A DNA stretch of 64,000 nucleotides from Blattamonas nauphoetae (Eukaryota; Preaxostyla; Oxymonadida), in assembly GCA_033064195.1 (NCBI GenBank), contig JARBJD010000067.1, forward strand, positions 62,001-126,000, written 5' to 3'. Of the stretch, positions 44,758 through 56,300 are shown piece after piece. A program made the position numbers and the translations under genes. Each line of letters begins with the position of its first letter. Within the stretch, counting starts at the first letter, position 1. Under the pieces are notes generated by a model. The model ran no database searches and was not told the origin of the DNA. It was given only the letters and a program-made list of their open reading frames with translations.

Positions 44758-47700
44758 TCACAGAAACAATTCATACGCACTAACAGCCAGTAGCGGTATC
44801 AAACCAGCTCCAATTGTGAGCAGAGCACAAAGATATGTGTTGGGAGCGGAAAGGATCTGGAAGAGGACACCAGGCACGTCGGCGAAGAGAGGGACAGTTG
44901 TGGTGAGGAGGACGATGGCAGAAAAGACGAGGATGGTGGCAGCTGTGCTGAAGAGGACGAGGATGTTGCCAGAACTGGAGAGGAGGAAGAGAGGAGAGAA
45001 TCAAGAAGATGGATAGAGATTAGGGGGAGAGATGGGAGAGAGGAAAAAATGAAGAGATGTGAGGATGGTGGGGTGATTGGAGAGAGAAGAAGATGGAGAG
45101 AGGAGAGAATCAAGAAAAGAAGGATGGAGAGATGAAAAGAGGAGAGATGAATGAAGGAAGACGAAAGAGAGTGTGGGGAGAGAGATGAACAATTGGATGG
45201 CTGACAAACCGAGTGCACCAAATGCAGACTAAAGTGACGAGCGAGAACATCACCAACTGCACCAGCGTTTCGGAGTGTTCGATGGATGTCGGTTGTCCGC
45301 CCGGGAAGAGGCCAGTGTGGGAGATGAAGAGGAGAGGAAAGACGAGAGAGACTGGAAAGAAGAGAGGAGACACGAGAAAGGGAACAATGAATTCAGAATC
45401 ATGAATCAACACATCAAACACAGAGAAACACCAAAAAAGACGAAAACACGTCAGAAATGTCACTTTCACCCTCAACACACTGAATCCTTGATACACAGCC
45501 AGCAACATCCACAGAACAAATCTCTTCGTGCCGAGCTGATTCTTCGCCTTCCCTTCCTCATACAGCAGCGGACACCTCTCCAACACCCAATTACTCACTT
45601 CCTTGTCCACACAACACAACACAGCGATGGGAAGCGATGAGTAGAGTATATTGAAGAGAGATGGGAATGTCGATCCCAAAGGCGGTTGTTGAGAGTGGTT
45701 GGAGACGAAGTTGTACAGCAAGAGGACTGCGACGAGCACAATGTTTTTGTAGAACGAGTACTCGATTGTCACTGTGGTCCGGCGAATGTTGTGGTATCCG
45801 TGAATGCAGAGAAGTCGTTTCAGATGTCGAAAAGCGGGGAGGGCGAAGTCGCTGGATTGGGAGGCTTGTGTTCCTTCCTTTCCAATGATCCCAACACCAA
45901 CGTGGGCTTCTGTGATCATCGACACATCGTTTGCTCCGTCTCCAATCGCCAAACACTTCGACGTGCAATTGTCTTTGACCATTCGAACGATCAGCGCCTT
46001 CTGAATCGGCGAGATCCGACAGCAGATGACAGCCTCGGAAAGAGACGCCAGTTTGATAAACAAGCCTTGCAGTTTGACAGAATTGAGGATGGCGTTGATC
46101 GCAAACCCGTCCACAACAATCGCTTTTCTTTGTTGGTCCTCCTGCGACTGATCCATTGTCCCGTATTGTGGATCTCGTGTTTGCATTGCCAGTGCATGTG
46201 CTGACATCAGAATTGACGATTCACTTCGCTTCTTCGCTTGTCGTTTCTGTTGTTTTGGTGTTGTCAAACCTTGTCCGTTCGCTGCTCTCGCCATTTCCTG
46301 ATCAGACACGTTCTGTTTCCGGAGTTCTCGCACCAACATCTGCTCAACCAGCGTGAGCAACACAAGTTGGTCTTCTGTTTGGTTCTTTTCTTCTTTTTTG
46401 ATCTCCGCTTTGACCTGACGAGTGCTGCGTGTTTGAGAGAACACTGGCTGCTTCTTCTTTCGTTGTTGGGCTTGTCCAGGGAATAGCTTGTTCTCGTCCA
46501 GAACAAGGCCTTCTGGCGCGTCGTCGTTTTTCGATCCTGCGGGGTGTTTTGGTTGTGCTTTCTCGAATTCTGTTTGTTGATCAGCCAACAACAGCGCGTC
46601 CACAGTGATTCGTTTTTCGTCTCCTTTTCTGTCAGTGTTCATTGGAACGGATGGCATCGTTGGATGCGGCTGGGAAGTGCCAGTTCCAATCAATGTTTGT
46701 GTTTGGATGTTGAACGCGACTCGTTGATGCCCCAACACTCTCTTCCCAAGCATCTGGTCTTCTTTCATCCCTTCCAATGGACGCGATGCATCAGACATCT
46801 TCAGTTGAACATATTTCGTGTGTCTGTTCTTGCTTGAGAACGAGCGCTGTGTTTTGTGTTGGATTGAGTGGAGTGGATCGTGCAGCGACTGAGCACTCGT
46901 GTCAGAGACGTAAGGATCGTTCTGGTTCAAACTAAACCCATACAAAGGTGATGAGAAGCCAGGGAGGAGTGGAGACGAGTTGGACGGATGGATTGACGTC
47001 ATTGGAGAAGGGTTTGGCGTTGGCTGAACATATTTGTCTTCTTTCTCGTTCCCCAACTGACTCAGAAAGAGCGGTGAGTTCGTCGACGAGTGGAGTCTCT
47101 GCACCATGTTCCTGTTCTTCTGCATCAAAACGAACGACGTGTTCATTCCGCCCAACAGACTCGCTTTCGTCCTCTCTCTCATCTTCTTCTCTCTGTATTC
47201 CCGCACAATGGAATTTGACGTCACATACACTGGTTGGCTTCTCCTCGACAACAATTTGCTCGCGAAGCCAATTGTCACAGCTGTGTCCTGCTTGTCTCCC
47301 GTCAGCATCCACACTTTCAATCCTGCTTCTTTCAGAAACTCGATTGTGTCGCCGCAGTCGTCTTGCAGTCTGTCTTCCACACCTGTGCACCCGACAAGCT
47401 CCATTCCATGCTCCAATTTCTCAAAACAAGCTGCTTCCTTCTCAGATCTCTTTTGGAGCGCTCTCTGAGCCATGTCGTACTCTTTTTCCCACATTTCGAA
47501 CTCAGTTTCGGACAGCTGGCGAGTGCAGACACACAGTGTCCGCAAACCGAGTCGACTGTATTCGTCGACAGCTTCACAAACAGCATTGTGGGTCCGAAGC
47601 TGTTTGCCAAGGATGTCAAGCCGTTGTTTCAGAGCGGATTGGGAGAGTTGTGGGGATTCGAGAGGGATGGGTATTGTGGGTGGAGTGTGTGGGGTGTTGG

Positions 47701-50700
47701 AAGGGGTTTGTTCGAGTGTTGTGAGGGAGATTTGATCAGCAGTGTATTCTGACTCATCTTCTTCCTTTGTCGTTTTGAACAATTTGCGGAGGTCAGCACG
47801 AGCGTTGGACACGGGTGGATCGTTGATGGACAGATTCAATGGATTGGACATCAGATTGTATTGCTCAATGCCCTCCATCGCCTTGTCTCCGATTGTGTCT
47901 CCGCCGCTCTCCTCTTCTCCCACGCTCAACACAGCCAGCTGCTTCCTCACTCTCTCCATCTCCTTCCTCACATGGACACTGTCCGTCTGACACAACGGAA
48001 CACACGCGACATCTGCCCCTTTCGTGTAAAGCCGGATCGACCCATCACTCAATCGAACGACCACACTCATTCTCTTCCTTTCTGAGGAGAAGGGAAGAAC
48101 AGCAAGGATGGTGACGGGAATCGGATGTCCATCCACCTCTGCTTTGATCATGTTCGGCGTCCGTGTTCGAAACGTCACTCCAAACTTGTTCAGAGCGGAA
48201 AGGAGGGCAATTTCGTCGGGCGAGGTTGATTGATACTCGATTTCTTTCGAACCGCTTTGTGTCTGTGTAGCGACCACATTTTCTCCATCTTTTGGTTCTG
48301 GCGTTGGAGATGCGGAAATTGCTGATGCGGCTGAATCGTCTGAACTGTCTCCTCGCCCACGTGAGAAGGAGAGGCGACGTCGCTTCTTTTCTTTTGGGGC
48401 GGGTTGGGAAGTTTCGCTTGGTTCGGAGTCTGTTCCAGAGTCTTGCGAGTGTGAATGTTCATGTTCGTGACTCGGAGCCGGCGAGCGAGAAGTGGTTGAG
48501 CTTCGTCGCGAGCGGGAGTGAGATGAACTTCGGCGGCTTCGAGTGAAAGACGAGATGAGAGACGATAAACTGAATCGATGTTTGTGCTTTCCCCTTTCTC
48601 GTTTCGTCGCCACGTCCGACTGAGCATCGTTGCAGTACAGAAGACAATTGACGAAATGGACGATGTTGTATTCGGGCGATCCAGGCAAGCTTGTGTTGTG
48701 TGGAGTGTGTGATGGAGGCGTTTCGGGAATTAATGGAGGAATGGGACTCATAGGAAGCGAAGAAACCTGTGTGAAAGGAGGGGCAAAAGGGGCTTTCTGA
48801 GCATCTGAAACTGTGGAGTCCGGAACAGGAAATGACGGAGAAAACGCCACAGATCCCGTTTCATGCAAGATTTGTGGCAGTGAAGACGATCCAATGGGTT
48901 GGGTGGATTCTTTGTTCGACAAGTCCGTGAAAACGGCGATCGCGTCCTCGAAAGGATTTGCATCGGATAACGTTGCCTGTGCAGCACCATCTTCCAAATG
49001 ATGCAGATTATCGGTCAGAGAGGCTGAGAGATCTCCGAGCTTGTATTTCTCCGTTCCGATCGTGCAGAGTTTGAAAATCATCTCATTTGCGGTTAGAGTG
49101 CCGGTTTTGTCGGTGAATATATGATCAATGACACCAAGTTCATCTGTTAATTCAGATGATCGGACAATTGTCCCGTTTCTTTCTCCATTTTCTGATTTTT
49201 TGGGATCAGCTGGTTCCATCATTTTCTCGTCCATTTGGAGGAATACTGTCTGGATAGCGTGTCCAACCTCAATAGTAACGAACAGGGACATGGGAATCGC
49301 ATAGCTGGAGTACACGTAGAAAGAGATGACGTCCACGAGGAACGAGAAAAAATGTGGCTCATGGAGAAACAGATAGGGATGTGCTTTCGCCTTAAACTGA
49401 ACAGAGAATGAATGATAAAGATGAGAAAATAGATGAGAAGGGATATAATTGACAATAAAGGCAACGACAATTGAACAAACCTTCATGACGTGGCTCAAGG
49501 TTGAGAAGAGGAGAATAAGCACCATCAACACAAGAAAGACCATCATCAGAACACGGTTCATGGACAGCTGAAGTGACGTCGTCTTACTCGTCGGCTTTTC
49601 TGTGTTGAGTCTGATCTTTGTTTCGGGTCCAGTGAAGACGACTAAGCCGAGTGAATAGTTTGTGGTTTTGATAAACGAACCCTTCAACAGGAAGTGTGGT
49701 TCTCCGAGGCTAACAGTCCGAATTTGAGTCTCCTCCACAAAATCGATTGTTGCGGTGAACTGAGTGTAAGCGAACAAGGGAATGAATAAACAAAAAAGGA
49801 GAAATAAGGAAGATATCAACAGATACGAAGGCATACATTGGAAAGATGTCGATTTGGAGGGCATGTGCGCACTGTAGCCTTCCACTTTGACAATGTGTCA
49901 CCAAGCTGAACTCCTTTGGTCTCTGTTCCATAAAATTGGTTTGGTGTGATTTCATCTCGAAGAATGACATCGGGACCGATCACTAAACCTGAGAAATGGT
50001 TAAAGTTGAGCGAAATAGACAGACCGAGTTTGTCGAGGATTGCTGGATGAGACTGTTTGATTTTGATGTTCGTCTCGCCATCGAGATTCATTGTGTTGAT
50101 GTACGCGACACCATATTCGTTTGATGTGGACAGAAGAATGCAATCTGCAGGGACTTCGGAGTTGCTGAAGAATTGATCAACACAACAATAAATATACCTT
50201 TCAAGGATAATGTAATCACCAACTTGGAGATCCTTAGTTTTGATGTGAACGAATTTCGAGTCTCTAAACGCCATGACAGGTTGTGAATTCACAGTGCTGT
50301 CATTCCTCCAGCGTTTGATGTCCTCAAAAGCATCTTTGACCATGGTCACTCCCAGAACGAAGACATACGGGAAAATACTTGTGACTGGATTGTATATGAT
50401 AAACCACGGACTGGAAAATTGGGTGAGAAGAATGTGAAAAGAACCTACAGGATGTTGACGATCATTGTGAATAGAAAGAAGACATTGGACAACTTCCGAT
50501 GTTGTTCGAGAATGTTTTTAGGGAGGAAGGTGAGAGGAGTATAGCGTGTTGTTCGAATGGCGTTGAGCGGATAATTCTGTCCAATTGTGTGGTCATTCAA
50601 TTCAAACACACGATCATGCTGAACTTCATCCTTCGGCTGCCGAAGAAAAGGCATCACAATTGATCAAATGCCAAGGGAAAGAATCCGAGCTCGATCCGTC

Positions 50701-50851
50701 TTTTAGTCTCGCCCACAAAAAAACTATTCAGATAGTCTTCAATACGTGATTGATGTGAAATGTCAATCGATTCACCGAATGGGTCTCGTTTTAGATCAAC
50801 CGGCAAACGATGATTGTCCCAACGTACAGATTCTAGAGATCGAGACCCCAT
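44758..50851 (-). CDS. P4-type ATPase, phospholipid flippase, unusually long
   Basis: The start is the ATG at 50851-50849 ('[12 protein letters not shown]') and the stop is TGA at 44760-44758. P4-ATPases flip aminophospholipids to the cytosolic leaflet of endomembranes and plasma membrane. Motifs in order: '[20 protein letters not shown]' (P4 N-terminal signature, about 50540); 'NLDGETNIK' of the actuator domain (about 50080); '[14 protein letters not shown]' in helix 4 (about 49270); 'FTDKTGTLT' with the phosphorylated Asp (about 49105); 'YTKGADVA' for nucleotide binding (about 48020); '[14 protein letters not shown]' (about 47290); and '[21 protein letters not shown]' (about 45930), then the C-terminal membrane helices. 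Introns fit at 49836-49760 (77 nt), 49480-49396 (85 nt) and 45209-44975 (235 nt), with others near 50650 and 50400. Two Ser/Gln-rich insertions in the cytosolic loop (about 48900-48200 and 47100-46200) take the protein to about 1,750 residues against a usual 1,100-1,300. Confidence 0.95.
44975..45209 (-). other. Pyrimidine-rich 235-nt intron of the flippase gene
   Basis: Donor GTTTGT at 45209, acceptor CTCCAG at 44975, phase 2. With it removed 'CIWCTR' joins to '[19 protein letters not shown]', which restores the last two membrane helices. The intron is almost pure C/T with imperfect repeats of CTCTCTCCATCTTC, in contrast to the 31-37 nt introns elsewhere in the window. Confidence 0.7.
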
Positions 50852-50910
50852 AAAGAATAACTTATGTGGATTCTCAAGAGTTCGCCAATTGGTATACTTC
50901 TTTTTCTCTT
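50852..50910. promoter_or_regulatory. 59-bp divergent intergenic space between the flippase and the + strand gene
   Basis: The two start codons point away from each other with 59 bp between them (flippase ATG ending at 50851, + strand ATG at 50911). If both starts are right, the two genes share one very compact bidirectional promoter. The + strand frame is open further back to 50866, so the space may be even shorter. Confidence 0.4.
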
Positions 50911-51995
50911 CACATGTGGATGATTCATCCAGAACATTCTCCGTTCATGAACTGGTGTCCGCAAGATCCCCGCACTTTTCGTTCTGAAGCAAAAGCTTTT
51001 GCCTCTCTTGCTTTTATGGTCAGGAAAGGCGACCTGTTTGATAATGCCCTTGTCAGTCACGCCCTACTGTTAGTTTCTTCGCTCTCCCGCGATTTCAATC
51101 CCATCTCCTTTGTCGATGATTTGATGGCGTTCTTTGGACAAAAATCACCAAATCCAGGTGCCTTGTTTGTGGATTCGTTGACTGCGCTCTTATCCTCGTC
51201 CAAAACGTCATTTCTTTCAACTGCTCTGTCATTCATACTTGAATGTGTTCGACGTGCTTCGCTGACGAACCACATAAAGCTTCTCTCCTCAAAACTCGTC
51301 CCCAAAATCCTTTCGACACCTCACCTGCGGGATTTCTCTGTGATCTATGACACGAGTATACTGACCACACTTGTCAAAATTCTTCAGAATGAGATGAGTC
51401 TCTCATTTCCCGAGACAACGAGATGTCTTTACTCCAATTGCATCACTACCCCCGAAGCACTCCAACATCTGGTGCTGCATGAAGTGATTCTCCCACTCGA
51501 GCCATTTCTCATCCGGACCAGTCGCGAGGGTCGCCTTTCATATTCTCATTACCAATGTTCTGAAGTATTTCATTTAATCTTCGATGTGTTCGACGCGAGT
51601 GCACTCCACCAACCAACTCTGAATTTCGTTTGTGCTTCTCACTTCCCAATGGCCTTCCAATCACTTTTCTTAAGGTTGGAAGAGGACCACATCCACAGAA
51701 ACAGTCTCTTGATGATATCGGAAAATATCAACAGATGGGTGATTCTAAATGAATTGTTACCCGCGTATTTTCTTCTGCCAGACGTGCAGAACCTCTCTGC
51801 AATTTTCAGAGCGCTCATATTCTCCTCCCCTCGACATGATGAAGGTGTTTTTTTGTCCTTCTGACTCTTCATACATTCTTTTGCTTCTGATTTCTGCATT
51901 CAGTCGACATTTTTCACCCAGACTTGTCTATACCTCCAAACCTGTTCAAGTATCTCGTTTTAACACAAACTTTGAAGCGGAAAACCATCGCTTGA
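50911..51995 (+). CDS. Helical protein of an oxymonad-type family with 'PFMNW' N-terminus
   Basis: Exon 1 is 50911-51844 and exon 2 is 51904-51995, joined by a 59-nt intron (GTGTTTTTTT to CATTCAG) in phase 1; 341 residues ending TGA. The N-terminus 'HPEHSPFMNWCPQDPRTF', then 'SFVDDLMAFFGQ' and 'LFVDSLTALLSSS' match what I remember of a large hypothetical family in Blattamonas, some members of which continue into a kinase domain; no such domain is present here. The body is Leu-rich amphipathic helices, consistent with a HEAT/ARM-like solenoid. It shares general style but no specific block with the A family. Function unknown. Confidence 0.65.
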
Positions 51996-53328
51996 ACAGT
52001 ATATATATTCTCATCTTCGCTTTCCAAGTCTTTGTTTCCATCATCTTCGATCCAACAACGAAACTTGACATCTCATTGATTGATTGCAATTTTGAGCTTT
52101 TCCAACTCTTTTCCTTCAACTTTCTCATTCAGATCTGGTGATCCCGTTCTTCCCCTCAAACAGTTGACTTGTGAATTCTGATCTTCCTCCCTCTTCTTTT
52201 GTAACCCTCAAAAAAGATATCCATTCACAAATTCGCCTCAAACATACCATTTGGACATATTTGGATTACTTTATGAAGATATTGCCTCTCTGATGCGAGG
52301 AAGTCAACCCAGTATTTTTCAAGACTTTTTGAATGATTCGTGCTTTCGATTCGCTTTTTTCTCACATTTCCGTAATTTTATATCGTTTTACACCATCGGT
52401 TGATTTTCTGGCACGTTTTGGGGAAATAAATGTGAAAAAAAGCCCCAATCAGAATTGGGCTCTCTCGAACGCGATCAAAACAAAATCTCCAAAATTTTAC
52501 ACTTTTCTGTCCTGAAAACTCCTGACAGCTAATTCTACAAAAATTATTTTTTTGAGACGCACCATAGTCTTTTGTAACATTTCATTTAGAATCACCCAGA
52601 TGGAAGAGCAATGGAGCTGAATTTTGGCGCAGAGGGAGAATATTGTGGGAGACACTGGGAGGAGAAGGGTTCCGAGATGGTATCGAACTATCCCTGCTTC
52701 ACTCCAAGTCTACAGATTATGGAAGCGAAGTGAGGTCGAATTCGTTCAAGATCATGAATATGTCGGGAATGAACTCACTCACCCATTTCTAGACCCTCCA
52801 GACATCTATTGCAACGCACATCCACACACTGACTGATCGTCATTCCTTCCTCTCACTCCATCGAATTAGGACTCTTTGGAAGGTCCACTCTCGCCATTTC
52901 TTTTACTTGATTCACAGAATTGTTTGTTTCTGAATTCATGAAATAAAGCCTAGCTTCAATTTGAGTGTTTTACTGCGCTCTTATCATCGCCCAAATCATA
53001 AGTTCTTTCATCTGCTCTGACGTTTCATCTTCGGAATGTTTTATCCATAATATCAGTCCTCAGAAATCAATTTCTGTCTAATTCAAGTTCAGTTGTTCAA
53101 TGGATTGACGAAGACTGTGAACGACAGTAAATAGAATTGCCGGCAAAGATGAGATCCACCGAACATGAAGTCTTGAAGAATCATCCCTTGAAGTGTCCCA
53201 ACTTATCTGTGACTGGAAAGCTGTGGCTGTGTTGGAAAAGCCGCCAGGAAGTCTGAAGGCGACCAGTTTGCATCGATGTCAGATTGCGAAGCGAAGTTGT
53301 TGTGAGAATCTTCATGTTGGGAGAGAAG
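51996..53328. other. Intergenic region, no gene supported
   Basis: Contains short frames only (52333-52515 and 52624-52836 on the + strand). AAGCCCCAATCAGAATTGGGC at about 52440 can form a 7-8 bp hairpin. From about 53230 the 3' trailer of A6 begins. Nothing is recognised in between. Confidence 0.35.
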
Positions 53329-56300
53329 TCAGAAGAGTGGAGAGAAGTCGAACACTCTCATCCTCCGTTTAAGATCAGAGCGTCGGATTGTCGCCAGAAG
53401 AGTCCCAATCACAGCAATTCCTTTCTCGTAGTCATCCAAGAACGACGAATTCGACACAGCGAACACGATATGATCCAACAGACCTCGCTTCACCAAATCT
53501 ATCCGTCGTGCATCAGACGAGACAGTGACAAGTCGATGAAAGAACTCGAAGGCAGCAGACACGAGTGCTGGGGTGGGAGATCTGAAAAGATGAAGAAAGC
53601 GATGAGAGAAGACAAACCTGACGAGATCAGTGATAACGTCCAGGACGATGAGAACGATTGAAGGAGAATTGAAATCTGGGAAAGAATGACAATACAAAGG
53701 TCAGACCATTGGATCCCATATATCGAACAGTGAAAGTCAGCATGCGGAGAGGATGGTTGAATGACATATCTTTAGGGATACTTTTTAGGATGATGTTCCA
53801 GTAGGACTTAAATGTGATGGGGGTTACGAGAGAGGGGATGCCAGAGTGAGAGGAGAGAGGTTGGAGCACGCCTCGCTGAGCACCAGCCAGAGAAGGAAGA
53901 AGGCAGAGGAGCGGAGAGTCGAAGTGAGAAGGAAAGCTGAGCCAGTGAAGAGACTCAACGACATTTCCAACTTCACTTAACCAGCTCAGCTCGACTTTGT
54001 TCGGATTGGAATCGAGAGGAGCCAGCATCTTGAACAATTTGGCGAGAGACGAGCACGCTCCGAAAGGCGCGGAGAACGCACTGATGTTTCTGAAGACGAA
54101 GAGAGCACCGCCCTTCTAGTAGGTGCTGTCCAAACCTCGGTTCCTCTCACATGAGATATGGTCTGAGTAAGGGCCGGTCAAAATTCACTCTTTGAAACGA
54201 ACACTTCTTATGATTTAACTTCCTCCTTTGCAATTGCCTTTGTCCGAAATCCCACGAGATGCCAGTTTACATCTCAAAATCAACTCACAAGACAAAATCT
54301 CGGTTCAACTTTCGTCATCGAACGAAACGAAATTTAGACATATTCAGACATTGTCTCTTGGTTCATATGCCACAAAGTTTTTCCCGTGCTCGTCATACAC
54401 CAAGTATATCGCCATAACAGTTCAGAAATTGAAAGCGCTCACAGAACTGGTGGCTTCACAAGTCACAATCGACAAATGTCATCAGAATCGATAAATCGAC
54501 CTTCTTCAAGGTCACAGCTTCCACGCACAATATTAGTCATCTGGCACATGAAACCGATAGATATCGCCCCGTCCTCGCAAGGAAAGAAGGAGGGGGACAA
54601 AGGCGACGGCACAAGAGCTACCGCAAGGACATTTTCAGGTCTTGTCAAAGGAGGAAGTGAGGAATATAGAAAAGATAAATCTCTAGCATCCAACTCCGAC
54701 ACATCGGAGTCACTTTATCAGTCAGGCACAGAAACCAGCATCCTTGAAGTCTTTCATCCTTCAGTCCGATTCCATGTCGAAGGAACGGAACAGGATACCC
54801 TCCATTTTCGACGAAGTGTGGATGAGCCGATGCTGATATCCACAGTTATGAGATGATCCCTGCACAACTCCTCGGACTTTTCGAACGGCCCGAGTACCCA
54901 GACGGAGTCGTTGTATAGTTTCATCAACGTTGTTCGACACATAGCGATCGACAAATTGTGACCACAGTCGATGATACGTCAGACAAGGATCCCAGAAGAT
55001 TCTACGACACTGTTACTCGGGATGACGTTTTGGAAGATATCTGAATCAATCTGGAGGCGACTGATTCCTTCACAAGGAAAGAAAACCGACAATATAAAGT
55101 AGATTATCTGTCGAAGGGGAAAGTTAACATTCCAATGTGCATATCACTGCGCCTCAAAACCTGGATCACAACCCACTCCTCTGTCAGTTGGGGAAGTCGA
55201 ATGATCATAATTACTTAGCGATACACTAACGACTAGCCGACAAAACAGTCTTATCCAGTGAAGAATGGCTATATCAAAGAAAAACCCGAACTGACACCAT
55301 CACAAGGTCGATCCATTCTCCGACGATGTGAACAAACTCAACTCGTCAAATAATGGCAGTATATACACGTTTCGCTGGGAAACTTCTTGAATCTGGAGTC
55401 AATATCTTTTCCTAGTGAAACCTGACTCATCTAGATCTTCGGCTCATTTATTTACGCTGGGATAGCTTGGAGCCGTACTGGATCACAAATACATTACGAT
55501 CACCACCTGGTACCAATGGGATCATCAGATAAATTCATCCTAAAATCTTGAGATGACACATTTTAAAACAGCTCACCCATCGGCTCAAAAGTCATGTTAG
55601 TTTAAATATGTGGTCGCTCTATCGTCTCATTTCCATTTAACAACTCCCTGGCAGTTCCCATCTCCAATTTCAAAGTCGAGAATGGCGTGAGTTAATCAAT
55701 TCCTGATCGGACAGGATTCCAGGGCTTAGAACCCTGTTTCTCTCGACCATTAGCAGATCAGTCCATGAGACATCTTTCTCAACGAGTTAGGACTCTGAGC
55801 ATCTCCACTTCATGAATTTATAGGGAACAGCGCCAGACAAGCAAGAAGAACACTCCGTCAGTTCACTTCGATGAACATTAGCTGCGAGACGGACACGCCA
55901 GGAGAGGACGGACCACCATGCGTATTAGTCGGAACGACGCACCATTTCCCCGCGAGTAAGTCACGCTGGGGAACGAACATCCATGCGTCATAGTCGGAAC
56001 AACGAAGCCGGGCACAGCTTCGATGACCTTTTCTTGGTCCTGAGGCAGTGGAGAATTCAATATGGTGAAGTACTACTCATTCTTTACAACAAATCGATTT
56101 TATACGCCTGTCAGCGGCAATCCAACTCCGAAACATGTCAGTTTCTTTCGATCAGTCCAGACCTTCAAAAAACGCACACGGATAGTTCACGAAGTTGACC
56201 TGATATGGGGTAGTAACAATTGCTCCAACAGCGACCCGAAATAGAAGGCGCACCAGTACTGGCTGATCCGTAAATCCGTTGAGAACAGGGAAGAAGGTGA

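Noticed and set aside
52435-52460. Rho-independent terminator-like hairpin
   Set aside because: Bacterial-type terminators are not expected in this eukaryotic setting, and no gene ends here.
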